Assembly (NCBI GenBank): GCA_013115125.1
Contig: JABANN010000004.1
Span: forward strand, 62,001-126,000
Direction of reading: 5' to 3'
Source of the DNA: Perkinsus olseni
Taxonomy: Eukaryota; Perkinsozoa; Perkinsida
DNA length: 64,000 bases
This document shows positions 62,362-64,000 of the stretch, one piece after another. The first letter of the stretch is position 1. The number at the start of each line of letters is the position of its first letter. The notes below the pieces were generated by a model that had not been told where the DNA came from, ran no database searches, and was given only the letters and a program-made list of their open reading frames with translations. The position numbers and the translations under genes were made by a program.

Positions 62362-63009
62362 AAACACGATTACCCATCAGCGCTTCGCTGGTGTTTCCTT
62401 ATTGCAGTTTTGTGGTGTTAAAATACAAGTACGGTCGGGGGTGAATTCAACACTCACTGGTACGAGATTCATCTGACGAAGTGCATGAAGCTCGCGCACT
62501 GGAGAGTGGTCCTAATCCAGCCCAAACGCAGACTAGTATGTTGGTGGACATGTCCGCTTGTACAGCGAAAACTGCGAAGCTGTTTGTGGTGGCCTGTGGG
62601 CACAGTCCCTCACACGCCTCTCTGGCAAGTATGGCACACGTAGACCTACGTATGTTATCTACTCAGGTTGAAGATTCTGGTAACATTCGCACGAACTGAC
62701 TTCAGGAACTCAAGAAACCATTGATCTTTGAGATTCCGAGACTCACACTATCACACTAAGACTGATACGAAGCATAAAGATCATTGTTACAGGGCATATA
62801 CACCCAATAATCGCCCGACGCGCATACGGGAAGTGTGTTGCCAAAAGCGAAGTAGTTAAAAAGGACGTCATCACAGGCATAGGCCGAACGATGCGTTCCA
62901 ATGCAAATGTCGACAAGGAGGTATAGATACTGATCATCACCTTCATGTCGTCGGAGTTACAAGTATCATCACAAACCCTCAAAGACGTACTACCGCAGGA
63001 AACCGAGAT
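62362..63009. other. Intergenic between convergent genes, no gene recognised
   Basis: About 650 bases. A plus-strand frame at 62481-62699 codes for a plausible but unrecognised 72-residue peptide; it has no partner exon. AT-rich near 62340-62420. Confidence 0.4.
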
Positions 63010-64000
63010 TTAACGCACTCTGGGCGGCGGGACCCAACCGAGACCAAGCTGAGGGTGAGCTCCGACCATCGTCAGCTCTGGCTCAATATTGAAGCCCATC
63101 ACCCACACATTCTCGTCTCCGATGCTCTGGTACGCTGGAGAGGTCGTATTCTTACTGCCAGTCGGATCTACATTGCGTATGGTCTCTTCTCTACCCTGGA
63201 TGTGGGCGAAGTAGATCTCAGCGCATCTCTTGGAACCAGGAGAGAATCTCTGCCACGGACGATTGCGCATCGAGGCGACGAATGCACAAAGGCACTCATG
63301 TGATGTAAAGTTTACAAAAGCATAACCACGGTTGCTAATCTGAAAAGACACGAAGATGAACAACGCTGAACCTCAAACTTAGAATCACTTTGGCTGTGTC
63401 AACAGGGAGATAGAGAAGATCATAACCACCGTTCTTCATCATAGGGCAGGCTGCTTCAAGCTCATCACGCAGCATAGCGACGGTGTAACTGAACGGCATA
63501 GAGCATCATGAGCTGAGGGGAGGTGATTGACTATCTACGTTCGGGGAATGCGCTTGATCATAACAGTAGTCTTCCCTTCGCCGGAATTTGGCAAATCCTT
63601 CCCTCGGTTTAATGGTCGATTGAGAGGACCTTCGTCGATCTGGAGACGGCCAACATGAGCAGCCAAGGGTACCACCAACTCTGGATGTGAGGAGAATATC
63701 TCCCACAGACTACTGCCATAGTTGCCAGCATGAGTATCGTAGGTCGAACCAGCCGCGAACAACATCGATATGATGGAGAAGCTCCAGATACCTGCAACTT
63801 TGTTCAGCTGTGAGCATACCCTCCAACCCCCGATTGAAACCACACAAAGCGAAGTGAGCTGGAAGGAAATGGAAGAGCTCTTTCACTTCTTCACCGTCAA
63901 CTTCAGTGGTAAAATACATCTACTTAACAGACTACTCGCTCACACTGACCGAGATACACACTTGTTAAAGGAGAATGATAGTTTTACTGCTGTCATCGAA
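63010..64000 (-). CDS. Mei2-like RNA-binding protein, 3' part (runs off the window)
   Basis: Mei2-family proteins drive entry into meiosis in fission yeast and regulate development in plants; their C-terminal RRM is special. Here the exon ending at about 63555 has GKTTVMIKRIPRT (family TT-MI-NIP). The next gives MLRDELEAACPMMKNGGYDL and LYLPVDTA, and the last NRGYAFVNFTSHECLCAFV and SKRCAEIYFAHIQGREETIR. These match Mei2 RRM3: YDFLYLPID, VGYAFIN and CEVSYARIQG. The protein ends LGLGWVPPPRVR at 63010. Exons upstream of 63600 (for example WEIFSSHPELVVPLAAHVG) are less certain and the gene continues past 64000. Confidence 0.82.

Overview
This window looks like nuclear DNA from a unicellular eukaryote, most likely an alveolate of the Perkinsus type. 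Genes are dense on both strands and carry many short GT-AG introns, mostly about 45-60 nt, with TAG as well as CAG acceptors. Proteins have Gln, Ala and Ser tracts. Homologues are eukaryotic throughout (PIKK kinase, TFIIIC-like factor, Sec61 gamma, CDC50, ASF1, SR protein, TBCC, SPO11). The genus is an inference from gene style. No retroelement, virus-like element, CRISPR array or rRNA was recognised.

Layout. 1-3.2 kb: 3' part of a TFIIIC-like gene (+). 4.0-18.0 kb: five minus-strand genes, in order ATR-type checkpoint kinase, Obg GTPase, Sec61 gamma, CDC50 flippase subunit and eIF4E. 19.0-27.4 kb: four plus-strand genes, namely an HSA-domain chromatin factor, a soluble fumarate reductase, a HINT-type HIT hydrolase and an unknown protein. 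28.8-31.7 kb: ASF1 and an MFS transporter (-). 32.0-41.2 kb: a ZIP-like permease with two cyclic-nucleotide-binding-like domains, an unknown gene, a protein kinase, an array of SUMO-like folds ending in a ubiquitin-interacting motif, and a small membrane protein (+). 41.8-44.9 kb: MLH3 (-). 47 kb: a small secreted Cys-rich peptide (+) overlapping an unknown minus-strand gene. 49.5-51.7 kb: a RAD51D-like recombinase and an unknown gene (-). 52.2-55.1 kb: OST subunit TMEM258 and a selenoprotein thioredoxin reductase with a 3' SECIS element (-). 55.6-62.4 kb: an SRSF1-like splicing factor, tubulin cofactor C, an aspartic protease and SPO11 (+). 63.0 kb to the end: a Mei2-like RNA-binding protein (-), running off the window.

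How they fit together. SPO11, MLH3, the RAD51D paralogue, the Mei2-like protein and ATR are all used in meiotic or recombination-linked DNA metabolism elsewhere, which is notable for a lineage whose sexual cycle is poorly documented. The strongest individual findings are the selenocysteine-encoding TGA plus SECIS in thioredoxin reductase, the ZIP/CNB fusion, and the SUMO-like array with a UIM. Exon boundaries are read by eye from splice signals and homology; start codons are less certain than ends.
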